From positions 1 through 46,352 of the forward strand of contig JAPONY010000026.1 in NCBI GenBank assembly GCA_026713705.1: 46,352 nt of DNA, written 5' to 3'. Below the pieces are notes generated by a model. The model was given only the letters and a program-made list of their open reading frames with translations. It was not told where the DNA came from and ran no database searches. This DNA comes from Gammaproteobacteria bacterium (lineage in GTDB: Bacteria; Pseudomonadota; Gammaproteobacteria; Poriferisulfidales; Poriferisulfidaceae). A program made the translations under genes and the position numbers. Within the stretch, counting starts at the first letter, position 1. Each line of letters begins with the position of its first letter. Shown here one piece after another: positions 36,095 through 43,817 of this stretch.

Positions 36095-36766
36095 TTATCT
36101 GGTTTCGCGTAGGGTAGCCTGAGCCTCGGCCAAGCGTTCGACGGTTCCGATATCCGACCACAGTCCATGGTAATACTCGCCACTCACCCGGCCGTCGCGG
36201 ATGGCGGCCCGAAGCAGGGGTGCCAGCGGGAAACGCCCGGGTGCGCACGCCTCGAACAGGCGCGCGCGGTAGAAGCCGATCCCGGAGAACGTCAGGCGCA
36301 CCCCGGATTGCTCGCGGACACGGCCGCCCTCGTAATGGAAATCTCCTTCCGGGTGATGCGCAGGGTTGTCGACCAGGATCAGGTGCGCGTCGTCGCCGTC
36401 GGTCAGCGAAGGGGTAGCGAACTGATAATCGGTGCAGACGTCCGCATTGACCACCCAGAACGGGTCCGGTCCCAGCAGCGGGAGTGCTTGATGGATGCCG
36501 CCGCCAGTCTCCAGCGGAGGGATGGGCTCGGGCGAGTAGAGGAGGCGCACGCCGAATTCCTTTCCTTCTCCCAGGGCATCGCGGATCTGCTCCCCGAGGT
36601 GCGACAGGTTGACGACCACGTCCTCGACCCCGGCCTCCCGGAGGGCCCGGAGGTGACGCACGATCAGGGGTTCGCCGGCGACTTCCAGGAGGGCTTTCGG
36701 CAGGGTGTCGGTCAGCGGGCGCAGGCGCTCTCCGCGCCCGGCCGACAGGATCATGGCCGAAGGCAT
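36095..36766 (-). CDS. murU: N-acetylmuramate 1-phosphate uridylyltransferase
   Basis: Makes UDP-MurNAc from MurNAc 1-phosphate in the peptidoglycan-recycling path that bypasses de novo synthesis. 223 residues with the nucleotidyltransferase signature [20 protein letters not shown], a metal-binding VVNADVC and [12 protein letters not shown] near the C-terminus. It lies 1 bp after amgK, the usual pairing. It could also be called a sugar-1-phosphate nucleotidyltransferase, but the amgK neighbour supports MurU. Confidence 0.92.
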   Translation of the reverse strand: MPSAMILSAGRGERLRPLTDTLPKALLEVAGEPLIVRHLRALREAGVEDVVVNLSHLGEQIRDALGEGKEFGVRLLYSPEPIPPLETGGGIHQALPLLGPDPFWVVNADVCTDYQFATPSLTDGDDAHLILVDNPAHHPEGDFHYEGGRVREQSGVRLTFSGIGFYRARLFEACAPGRFPLAPLLRAAIRDGRVSGEYYHGLWSDIGTVERLAEAQATLRETR

Positions 36767-36767
36767 G

Positions 36768-37742
36768 TCAGGGCTCCGGCAGCCGCGCCACCAATTCCGC
36801 CAGAGGCTGCAGGGACGGGTAGCGGGCGCAGACGTCCCGGACGTAGCCCAGGACTCGGGGCACGTCCAGCATGAAGTAGGACTTGCCGTCCCGATGGCAT
36901 AGCCGGGCGAAGATCCCGACCGCCTTCAGGTGGCGTTGCACCCCCATCCAGTCGAACCATTCCAGGAAAAGTCCGGAATCTACATTTTCGTCGAGGATGC
37001 CTTGCTTCCGGGCACGCTGCCGATACTGTTCCACCCAGCCCTGGACTCGGTCGTCGGGCCAGGCGATGTAGCAGTCCCGCAGCAGGGAGACCAGGTCGTA
37101 GGTCACCGGCCCCCACATCGCGTCCTGATGGTCGATGATGCCGGGGTTGGGCTCGGTCACCATCAAGTTCCGGGAGTGGTAGTCGCGGTGGACTACGACA
37201 CATGGCTGCTCCAGGGCGCGGTTGACCAGCAACTGCCAGACGGTCTCGATCATGAGTCGGTCCTCATGGCTCGACTCCCATCCGAGATGCCGGCCGAGGT
37301 ACCAGTCAGTGAACCGGTCAAGCTCCAGGCGCAATTGCTTCGCGTCGTACGGCGGAAGCGGTCCGCGTGGCAGCATCTGGATGCGCAGCAGGGCATCGAG
37401 GGCGTCGCCGTATAGGGAGTCCGCAGACTCTTCGCTCAGGTTCGGAAGATACTGTTCGTCTCCGAGGTCTTCGAGCAGGAGGAAGCCGTCTGCATGGTTT
37501 TCCGCCTGGACTTCCGGGGCATGCACGCCGGCTTTGCGCAGGTGCGTATTGGCAGTCAGGAAAGGCTCCAGCGGTTCGTGTTCCGGAGGGGCGTCCATGG
37601 CGATCCGGGTGGGGTCCGTGCCGTGCACGCGGAAATAGCGGCGAAAACTGGCATCGCCCGCCACCGGGCGCAATTCCAGTTTTGGGATTTGCAGGGCCTG
37701 GCATACCCAGTCCCGTAGCTGTTCCTGTCGTGAATCTTCCAT
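36768..37742 (-). CDS. amgK: Anomeric MurNAc/GlcNAc kinase
   Basis: Phosphorylates MurNAc or GlcNAc at C1, first of the AmgK-MurU recycling pair. From ATG 37742 (MEDSRQEQL) it has 324 residues; upstream frame to 37820 is not typical. It is an aminoglycoside-phosphotransferase fold: [11 protein letters not shown], the catalytic [13 protein letters not shown] and the metal-binding [11 protein letters not shown]. The upstream 94 bp run into the left end of the restriction-modification element. Confidence 0.93.
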   Translation of the reverse strand: MEDSRQEQLRDWVCQALQIPKLELRPVAGDASFRRYFRVHGTDPTRIAMDAPPEHEPLEPFLTANTHLRKAGVHAPEVQAENHADGFLLLEDLGDEQYLPNLSEESADSLYGDALDALLRIQMLPRGPLPPYDAKQLRLELDRFTDWYLGRHLGWESSHEDRLMIETVWQLLVNRALEQPCVVVHRDYHSRNLMVTEPNPGIIDHQDAMWGPVTYDLVSLLRDCYIAWPDDRVQGWVEQYRQRARKQGILDENVDSGLFLEWFDWMGVQRHLKAVGIFARLCHRDGKSYFMLDVPRVLGYVRDVCARYPSLQPLAELVARLPEP

Positions 37743-37827
37743 AGCGGAGACGGAGAAGATCGGGCGCGTATGTGCGGTGCTAGGGTTAGAGCCTTGTCGT
37801 TGCTGGCTGTTCGACACCACGTAATAA

Positions 37828-37836
37828 AAACGAAAG
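37828..37836. repeat. Left copy of 9-bp direct repeat (candidate target duplication)
   Basis: AAACGAAAG directly outside the left GGGA end; the identical nine bases lie at 40215-40223 directly outside the right end. Confidence 0.6.
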
Positions 37837-37842
37837 GGGATT

Positions 37843-37869
37843 AGCGATTAGTTGACAAACCGGATTTCA
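37843..37869 (+). repeat. Left terminal inverted repeat, 27 bp
   Basis: Begins AGCGATTAGTTGACAAACCG and ends GATTTCA; its exact reverse complement is found at 40179-40205. A short outer part (GGGATT here, GGGAATTAT on the right) is partly shared. The repeat holds a TTGACA, a perfect -35 box pointing inward. It also supplies the stop codon of the small gene at 37867. Confidence 0.9.
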
Positions 37870-38031
37870 GACTGTCCTCAATCCGGCCTTTCCCTTACGG
37901 TCAACCCGCAGTCGGAACTTTCTTTTCAGATCGGCTTTGGTGAACTTCGGATCCTTGTCGGGAGCCGGGCCCATGCCGAGCAGGGCACGGGTCGCCTTGT
38001 CGAGTTTCGCCTGTGTTCTATCTCGCTTCAT
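37867..38031 (-). CDS. Small basic protein coupled to the restriction gene
   Basis: A 54-codon frame starting MKRDRTQAKLDKATRALLG; its ATG overlaps the stop of the restriction gene (ATGA), the tight coupling typical of real genes in operons. The product is strongly basic (many Lys/Arg) without recognised motifs. Its stop codon falls in the left inverted repeat. I do not recognise it. It may help regulate or bind DNA or RNA, or be a chance frame; the coupling favours the former. Confidence 0.45.
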   Translation of the reverse strand: MKRDRTQAKLDKATRALLGMGPAPDKDPKFTKADLKRKFRLRVDRKGKAGLRTV

Positions 38032-39125
38032 TGTTCGTTCGCAACTTGGTCCCAAGCCATTTTTGTCTCGTAGCCTATGTCATCATCCTTCTCCAGCATA
38101 GAGACAAAGTTTTCGATGAAATCATCTGTGTTGGATACAAGCCTCAAATAATATTTCAAGGTGGCAGCAACGCCATTTACTATGATCTCGCATCCGTGAT
38201 TGATTCTGGCATCTGTGGTTAGTTTGGTGATTTCTTCTATGTCATTCAGAATTTCATTCGTACTCAAGATGTAATACCGCTTCACGGAAGTCCTTTTGAC
38301 CTTTTCAATGGTGGATGAAACGAGATCAGGGTTGATTTGGATGCCGTGCTTGATTTCAACCGCCTCGACAATCTTGGAATCATGCTGAAGGTCAATGTCT
38401 CCGTGTCGCCCCGTTTTCTGGTCTGCAGCATTATGCGGAAGGAGGGGTAGCAGGTGATGATCTCTGTACCTTCCGACTTCCTTTACAAGACTCGTATATG
38501 CGGCAAATACAGCAATAACCGGAACTCTGGATAGCCCGGATGACTTCTGGCTCCAAAGTTTCTCGATCAATGATACAACTGAACCGATTGATTTATTCTT
38601 TGGCCTCGACAGGGCGATGTTTTGAGACCTTTCACGGAGCGAGACCAGTTGGCTGAATGTTTCTTTTAAGCACTCTCTGGCAAGTTCTGATTTCTGCTCA
38701 ACCTGATCTATCAGGCGAAGGAAATCATCTTTGATGATTGCTGGTTTGATTTTTCCCGGATAGTCCAAAGTGTAGGGTGATGCTTGCTCAAGGCTTCTGG
38801 TCAGCCATCCAGACCCACTGGCCATATGAGGAAAATCGTTATCCCGAAGAAATGGGGTTACATGTCTGCTATCAAGGCCACGTCCAGAAAACCCACCCGG
38901 CATGTTGGCCTGATGGAATCTTACATCCTGATCTGGCTTCATTACTTTCTTCACTAGCAAAGTTATCAACACAGAAAGAACGCCGATGTTTTCCCCGGCT
39001 TCGACTCTGGCCATAATGCGGTCAATCCTGTCCAAGTCCTCTTGTTGCAAAAGAGACCCTTCCCTGTTATCAGTTTGCAAATGACTCAACGTGTCTTGTA
39101 AGACTCGTGTGGCATCATGCGGCAT
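38028..39125 (-). CDS. Type II restriction endonuclease (PD-(D/E)xK)
   Basis: 365 residues, overlapping the methyltransferase gene by 11 nt. A conserved N-terminal block (PGGFSGRGLDSRHVTPFLRD, then SGSGWLTRSLEQ and YTLDYPGKI) is shared among several type II enzymes and recalls the SacI-family domain, though I cannot confirm the subfamily. The likely catalytic site is HGDIDLQH (Asp243, Asp245) followed by VEAVEIKHG (Glu257, Lys259), a PD-(D/E)xK arrangement. The recognition sequence is unknown. GC content is low compared with the core. Confidence 0.8.
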   Translation of the reverse strand: MPHDATRVLQDTLSHLQTDNREGSLLQQEDLDRIDRIMARVEAGENIGVLSVLITLLVKKVMKPDQDVRFHQANMPGGFSGRGLDSRHVTPFLRDNDFPHMASGSGWLTRSLEQASPYTLDYPGKIKPAIIKDDFLRLIDQVEQKSELARECLKETFSQLVSLRERSQNIALSRPKNKSIGSVVSLIEKLWSQKSSGLSRVPVIAVFAAYTSLVKEVGRYRDHHLLPLLPHNAADQKTGRHGDIDLQHDSKIVEAVEIKHGIQINPDLVSSTIEKVKRTSVKRYYILSTNEILNDIEEITKLTTDARINHGCEIIVNGVAATLKYYLRLVSNTDDFIENFVSMLEKDDDIGYETKMAWDQVANEQ

Positions 39126-40125
39126 GTTTGCACTCCTTTTTTACTTCGCTAATGCGTTCCATAGCAGAGACACAATAATCCGGGTCTATGTCAATTCCCA
39201 GATAATGTCGGTTCTCAATGATGGCGGCAACGGCAGTAGTTCCACTCCCGATGTAGGGGTCAATTACTAGCCCTTTATTCGGTGATAGAAGGCGGATCAT
39301 CTCCTCGATGATCTCTAGCGGGAATATGGCTGTATGCACATTTCCCGGCAGGGATTCTACTTTAGATTCGATCACGTCCCGCTTCATTTTCTCTCCCTTG
39401 AGCCGGATGATTGTGAATCCCTTTTTGTCCATTTGACCCTTCCTTCCTCCTTCTTGCCCGCCAAAAGCCTCCGCATGAATGCCTTTTATCTTCATCCTGA
39501 AACTATGGATTTTTCGGTCATGCACTTCTGCTATTACTTCATCCAATTCACGATGAGCTAACTGCTTCTGAATTTCTGAAAGGATGCCAGAGCCATTAAT
39601 TAGTTCTCGGTATTTCTGGCCCAACTTTGGTGTTGGAGTTGCTTGCTCCGACTCTTGTTCGACCTGGCAGAAATTCTTGCGGTCGTAGTAGTAATCATTC
39701 GTCACCGCGAAATGGAAGAATGGTTCTGTACTTGACACAAGCCTTCGGTCAAACTGGCGCGGGGTTGGGTTCCTCTTCACCCAAGTAATTTCATTCACTA
39801 ACTTCACAGGGAACCTGTCACAAGCCATCGTTGCGAATCGGAATGGAAGTAACAGCAAAGACCCATTCAAGTATTTGTCGCCGATGTTATATACGATGTT
39901 GCCTGTTGGCTTTATAACCCGGACACATTCCGTAAAGGTTTCAAGCAGAGCCTCAAGGTAGTATTCAGGCGTTCGTTCCTGCCCGACACCCAAACCGCTA
40001 TCGTTGTATGTCCTCTGTAAATAATATGGGGGTGAAGTGATTATCAGATCCGCACATTGGTCCGGTAGTTGTTTTAGCAACGTGGTAGCGTCGCCACACT
40101 GGATCGAATCCAGCACGTTTTTCAT
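39115..40125 (-). CDS. Type II DNA methyltransferase (beta class, N4-cytosine or N6-adenine)
   Basis: 336 residues. The catalytic motif IITSPPYY (residues 28-35) comes before the SAM-binding motif VIDPYIGSGTTAVAA (about 287-301), the order of the beta class; SPPY is more usual for N4-cytosine enzymes. A middle region (about 170-260) is the target-recognition part. The gene has a good AAGGAA ribosome-binding site at 40138-40133 and is the first in the cassette, so methylation precedes restriction. A TAAAAT at 40155-40150 may be its -10 box. Confidence 0.9.
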   Translation of the reverse strand: MKNVLDSIQCGDATTLLKQLPDQCADLIITSPPYYLQRTYNDSGLGVGQERTPEYYLEALLETFTECVRVIKPTGNIVYNIGDKYLNGSLLLLPFRFATMACDRFPVKLVNEITWVKRNPTPRQFDRRLVSSTEPFFHFAVTNDYYYDRKNFCQVEQESEQATPTPKLGQKYRELINGSGILSEIQKQLAHRELDEVIAEVHDRKIHSFRMKIKGIHAEAFGGQEGGRKGQMDKKGFTIIRLKGEKMKRDVIESKVESLPGNVHTAIFPLEIIEEMIRLLSPNKGLVIDPYIGSGTTAVAAIIENRHYLGIDIDPDYCVSAMERISEVKKECKHAA

Positions 40126-40178
40126 GCCGTGAGTTCCTTGTAGGTGATGATTTTACCCGTCATGCTACTAGTTTTGGA

Positions 40179-40205
40179 TGAAATCCGGTTTGTCAACTAA
40201 TCGCT
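40179..40205 (-). repeat. Right terminal inverted repeat, 27 bp
   Basis: Exact reverse complement of 37843-37869. Outside it the sequence continues ATAATTCCC to the right-hand AAACGAAAG. It carries an inward TTGACA upstream of the methyltransferase gene. Confidence 0.9.
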
Positions 40206-40214
40206 ATAATTCCC

Positions 40215-40223
40215 AAACGAAAG
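40215..40223. repeat. Right copy of 9-bp direct repeat (candidate target duplication)
   Basis: AAACGAAAG directly outside the right end of the element, identical to 37828-37836. From here to 40423 no gene is seen; that stretch is non-coding DNA between the element and the next promoter. Confidence 0.6.
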
Positions 40224-40423
40224 CAGTCGAGTGGAGAACCTGCCTCCAGCGAACCGTAAAAAACACAGCCCTCTCGACCGCCAGGTGTTGCTCATGATAC
40301 GGTCAGGCCCGGTTTTCCGCAAGTGCCCTGTGTCCTGTTTTTCGTCCAAGTAGCCAATCGGCCCTAATCAATGCGGGAACTCCGCACAGCATTCACTTTC
40401 ACTAACACAAGTTGCCCAAATAA

Positions 40424-40448
40424 GGTACAATCGTACCCATTATGGGTA
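40424..40448 (+). promoter_or_regulatory. Overlapping palindromes at promoter and start codon of the nucleotidyltransferase gene
   Basis: GGTAC-AATC-GTACC (40424-40437) and TACCCA-TTA-TGGGTA (40434-40448) are perfect inverted repeats that overlap. TACAAT (40426-40431) can act as -10, which would put the RNA start within a few bases of the ATG at 40442. There is no ribosome-binding site, so the message may be leaderless and its start codon lies inside an operator. Confidence 0.5.
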
Positions 40449-41107
40449 TATCTTCGCCGGCAGACCTGTCGCCACCGCCTCGCAGCAAGGCTGCTGCGGA
40501 ATGCCTTGGCACACCCACTAGTCTTGCCGATGCGCTGTTCACCACAACCCAACAGAGAGTTTTGGCTCTGCTTTTCGGTCAGCCTGATCGCAGCTTTTAC
40601 ACCCAAGAACTGATCGGGCTGACCGGCTCCGGCTCCGGAGCGGTGCAGCGCGAACTTCAGCGCTTGACTTCCAGCGGCCTGGTCAAGATGACCCCGATCG
40701 GGGCGCAGAAACACTACCAATCCAACTCCGATTGCCCAGTATTTCAAGAGCTTGTAGGCATTACACGAAAAACGGTTGCGATGGCGGAACCGATTCGGCA
40801 GGCGCTGAACCCACTCGCCGACCGCATTAGGCTGGCCATGATTTACGGGTCTGTCGCGAGGAGAACGGATACAGCGGCGAGCGACATCGACCTGCTTGTC
40901 GTCGCTGACGACCTGTTGTTGGAAGACCTCTTTACCGCGCTCGCGCCGGTAGAGGCACGCTTGGATCGTCAGATCAATCCCATGCTTTATACAGCAGAAG
41001 AGTTCGACTCCCGCCGGTCGGCCCAAAGCCCGTTTTTGTCCCGCGTGTTTGCCAGCGAATACCTGGTTCTTATTGGAGATGAAAATGACGCACCCGAAGC
41101 TCGATAA
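40442..41107 (+). CDS. Regulator fused to MNT-type nucleotidyltransferase (antitoxin of HEPN/MNT module)
   Basis: 221 residues. The N-terminal part (TTTQQRVLALLFGQPDRSFYTQELIGLTG...VQRELQRLTSSGLV) is a winged helix-turn-helix; the C-terminal part is a minimal nucleotidyltransferase with IYGSVARRTDTAASDIDLLVV, the GSxxxxxxSDIDL catalytic pattern. MNT antitoxins AMPylate their HEPN partner to silence it. The HEPN gene overlaps its 3' end by 23 nt. The HTH makes it a likely self-regulator acting on the palindromes at its start. Confidence 0.8.
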   Translation: MGISSPADLSPPPRSKAAAECLGTPTSLADALFTTTQQRVLALLFGQPDRSFYTQELIGLTGSGSGAVQRELQRLTSSGLVKMTPIGAQKHYQSNSDCPVFQELVGITRKTVAMAEPIRQALNPLADRIRLAMIYGSVARRTDTAASDIDLLVVADDLLLEDLFTALAPVEARLDRQINPMLYTAEEFDSRRSAQSPFLSRVFASEYLVLIGDENDAPEAR

Positions 41108-41507
41108 CCGGGTACGCATCGGGCAACTCAAGGCAGAGCCGGCTGCAGATGCCGAAATTAAGGGATTGCTGTGCTTGGGCCAGCGTCGCCTCGACGACGC
41201 CCAGCGACAGGAGTTGAGTTTGGAGAGTCGCTTTGATCTCAGTTACAACGCGGCCCATGCGCTTGCGCTCTTGGCTTTGCGGATTCATGGCTACCGTTCC
41301 GATTCGCGCTACCTGGTGTTCCAATGCCTTCAGCATACTGTCGATTTGCCTACAGAACAGTGGCGAGTGCTGGATTATGCTCACCGCAGACGAAATTCTG
41401 CCGAGTATGAAGGGGAATTGAATGTGGACAAGCAGTTCCTTGCCACATTGATAAAAGTGGCGCAAGAAGTCGCGACGCGCGTGGGTCGCCTGATCGCGCA
41501 ACGATGA
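41085..41507 (+). CDS. HEPN-domain protein (putative toxin)
   Basis: 140 residues from ATG 41085, which has GGAG six bases upstream; ATG 41079 is an alternative. The helical pattern ([36 protein letters not shown] and [15 protein letters not shown]) fits HEPN proteins that pair with nucleotidyltransferases. The usual RxxxxH ribonuclease motif is not obvious; the RRRNSAEY segment is where it would be expected. So the toxin role is inferred from the family and the pairing. Confidence 0.7.
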   Translation: MTHPKLDNRVRIGQLKAEPAADAEIKGLLCLGQRRLDDAQRQELSLESRFDLSYNAAHALALLALRIHGYRSDSRYLVFQCLQHTVDLPTEQWRVLDYAHRRRNSAEYEGELNVDKQFLATLIKVAQEVATRVGRLIAQR

Positions 41508-41529
41508 TGAGGAACCATGGCAAATCAGT

Positions 41530-41535
41530 TACAAT
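41530..41535 (+). promoter_or_regulatory. Candidate -10 box for rpmF-plsX-fabH
   Basis: TACAAT lies 52 bp before the rpmF start in the 80-bp gap after the HEPN gene. No convincing -35 sequence. A GAGGA ribosome-binding site at 41575-41579 serves rpmF. Confidence 0.3.
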
Positions 41536-41587
41536 ACGCCGCCCAAACAACGCCCATGGCGTCGCCGCACTTTTTGAGGAAGCCCGG

Positions 41588-41794
41588 ATGGCCGTCCAGA
41601 AAAGCAAAAAAAGCCGCTCCAAGCGCGACATGCGTCGCTCGCACCATGCGCTGAAAGGGGCCACGGTGTCGGAAGATCCGACCACGGGCACGCGGCACCG
41701 CCGCCACCATATTGCCGCCGACGGCTATTACCGGGGCCGCAAGGTTCTCGAGATCAAGCAGCCGAAACAGGATCCGGCCGAAACGGAAGCCTGA
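41588..41794 (+). CDS. rpmF: 50S ribosomal protein L32
   Basis: 68 residues from ATG 41588: [21 protein letters not shown], then [19 protein letters not shown]. This is the cysteine-free form common in gammaproteobacteria. It leads plsX and fabH, the usual order. The DUF177 gene (yceD) that normally precedes it is missing; the HEPN/MNT module stands there instead. Confidence 0.97.
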   Translation: MAVQKSKKSRSKRDMRRSHHALKGATVSEDPTTGTRHRRHHIAADGYYRGRKVLEIKQPKQDPAETEA

Positions 41795-41829
41795 CCGGGA
41801 TTCCGCCTCCGCCGCTGCGCGGACCATCC

Positions 41830-42870
41830 ATGACTGATTCCGTCACCATCGCGCTGGATGTGATGGGTGGCGACCACGGTGCGGACAGTGTCCTGCCTGC
41901 TGCCGTCTCCCAACTCAAGGCCGATCCGTCGCTGCGCCTGATCCTGGTGGGCGACGAATCCCTGATCCGCGAACGACTGAAAGCGCTGGGGCCGGCCCCG
42001 GAGGACCGTATGGTCGTGCACCATGCCTCGGAGCAGATCGAGATGGGCGAGCCCCCGATGCAGGCCCTGCGCGGGAAGCCGGACTCGTCGATGCGGGTCG
42101 GGCTCAACCTGCTGCGCGACGGCGAAGCGCAGGCATTCGTGAGCGCCGGCAACACCGGGGCCTTGGTGGCGTTATCGCATTTCGTGGTGCGGATGCTGCC
42201 GGGAATCGACCGACCGGCCATCCAGTCGACCGTGCCGGCCCTGAACGGCCACACCCACGTGCTGGACCTGGGCGGCAACGTGGACTCCCGTGCCGAACAC
42301 CTCCTGCAGTTCGCCGTGATGGGCTCCGTTCTTGCCCAGGAACTCGACGACAATCCCAGCCCGCGGGTCGGCCTGCTCAATGTCGGCGAGGAGAACATCA
42401 AGGGCAACCGGCAGGTGCAGGCGGCGGACATCCTGCTGCGCGAGAGCAAGCTCAACTACATCGGCTATATCGAGGGCGACGACATCTACTGCGGGGAGGT
42501 CGACGTGGTGGTGTGCGACGGTTTCGTCGGCAATATCTCGCTCAAGACGACCGAAGGCGTGGCGCGGATGCTGACCACTTCCCTCAAGGAGGAATTCAAG
42601 CGCAACCTCTACAGCCGCCTGGCGATGATCCTGGCCGCTCCGATCCTCAAGGGATTCCGCCGCCTGTTCGACCCCCGCCGCTATAATGGAGCCAGTCTGC
42701 TTGGCCTCCGCCACGTGGTCATCAAGAGCCACGGCAGTGCCGACGCGTTTGCTTTCGAACAGGCCATCGTCCGGGCACAGCAGGAGGCGCGCCGAGACCT
42801 GCCGATGCAGATAGACCAGAACATCGATACCCTGCTGGCCGATCGCGTCGAGGCGAGCGTCGAGTCATGA
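41830..42870 (+). CDS. plsX: Phosphate acyltransferase PlsX
   Basis: Makes acyl phosphate from acyl-ACP for phospholipid synthesis. 346 residues with IALDVMGGDHGADSVLP, SAGNTGALVALS, DLGGNVDSRAEHLLQFA and CDGFVGNISLKTTEG. The stop overlaps the fabH start by 4 nt (ATGA). Confidence 0.96.
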   Translation: MTDSVTIALDVMGGDHGADSVLPAAVSQLKADPSLRLILVGDESLIRERLKALGPAPEDRMVVHHASEQIEMGEPPMQALRGKPDSSMRVGLNLLRDGEAQAFVSAGNTGALVALSHFVVRMLPGIDRPAIQSTVPALNGHTHVLDLGGNVDSRAEHLLQFAVMGSVLAQELDDNPSPRVGLLNVGEENIKGNRQVQAADILLRESKLNYIGYIEGDDIYCGEVDVVVCDGFVGNISLKTTEGVARMLTTSLKEEFKRNLYSRLAMILAAPILKGFRRLFDPRRYNGASLLGLRHVVIKSHGSADAFAFEQAIVRAQQEARRDLPMQIDQNIDTLLADRVEASVES

Positions 42871-43808
42871 TTCACGCGGCCATCACCGGGACCGGCGCCT
42901 GCCTCCCCGAGCGGGTGGTGACGAACCAGGAACTGGAGAAGACGGTCGATACCACGGATCAATGGATCCGTGAACGCACCGGGATCCTCCAGCGCCACAT
43001 CGTGAGCGAGGCGGAGACCACGGCCTCGATGGGCACGCAGGCGGCCCGCGAGGCTCTGGCGGCGGCGGGGCTGACGCCGGGCGATATTGACATGATCGTG
43101 CTGGCGACGACCACCCCTGACCGGATCTTTCCCAGCACGGCCTGCCAGATCCAGCGGCAGTTGGAGGCGCCGGAGTGTCCGGCGTTCGACGTGCAGGCGG
43201 TCTGCAGCGGATTCATCTACGGGCTGGACATCGCCCGGCGGTACATCGCGACCGGGGGCGGCCGCGCCGTCCTGGTCATCGGCTCCGAGGTGATGTCCCG
43301 CATCGTCGACTGGAGCGACCGGAGCACTTGCGTGTTGTTTGGCGACGGGGCGGGTGCCGTGGTGCTTGAGGCGCGCGACGAGCCGGGCATCCTGTCGACC
43401 CACTTGCATGCGGACGGACGCTACGACCACCTGTTGCAGGTGTCGCCGGAAATGGATGGCTCCTTCATCGAAATGAAGGGCAACGAGGTGTTCCGCATGG
43501 CGGTGAACACCCTGGAGCGGATCGTGGACGAGACCCTCGAGGCCAACCAAATGGACCGGCACGAGGTCGACTGGCTGGTCCCGCACCAGGCCAATCACCG
43601 GATCATCGCGGCCACCGCGCGCAAGCTGGACCTGCCCATGGAGCGAGTGGTCGTCACGGTCGATCGGCACGGCAACACCTCGGCCGCCTCGGTGCCGCTG
43701 GCGCTGAACCAGGCCGTGAGCGACGGGCGCATCCAGCCGGGCGACGTACTCATGCTGGAGGCGTTCGGCGGCGGGTTTACCTGGGGTTCCGCACTGATCC
43801 GATACTAG
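42867..43808 (+). CDS. fabH: 3-Oxoacyl-ACP synthase III
   Basis: Starts fatty-acid synthesis by condensing acetyl-CoA with malonyl-ACP. 313 residues; the catalytic Cys113 is in DVQAVCSGFIYGL, and VPHQANHRI and DRHGNTSAASVPLAL hold the histidine and asparagine. The usual following genes fabD, fabG, acpP are not here: uvrC follows after 9 bp. Confidence 0.96.
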   Translation: MIHAAITGTGACLPERVVTNQELEKTVDTTDQWIRERTGILQRHIVSEAETTASMGTQAAREALAAAGLTPGDIDMIVLATTTPDRIFPSTACQIQRQLEAPECPAFDVQAVCSGFIYGLDIARRYIATGGGRAVLVIGSEVMSRIVDWSDRSTCVLFGDGAGAVVLEARDEPGILSTHLHADGRYDHLLQVSPEMDGSFIEMKGNEVFRMAVNTLERIVDETLEANQMDRHEVDWLVPHQANHRIIAATARKLDLPMERVVVTVDRHGNTSAASVPLALNQAVSDGRIQPGDVLMLEAFGGGFTWGSALIRY

Positions 43809-43817
43809 GTTCCTCCC

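Larger units (their letters stand above)
37837..40214. mobile_element. Restriction-modification cassette with terminal inverted repeats (MIC-like element)
   Basis: A 2378-bp AT-rich unit carries a methyltransferase, a restriction enzyme and a 54-codon gene. Its ends, read inward, both start GGGA and share a perfect 27-bp inverted repeat (37843-37869 and 40179-40205). It is flanked on both sides by AAACGAAAG. There is no transposase. Terminal repeats with a target duplication and passenger genes only is the layout of a mobile insertion cassette, which would be moved by a related transposase elsewhere in the genome. Confidence 0.7.
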
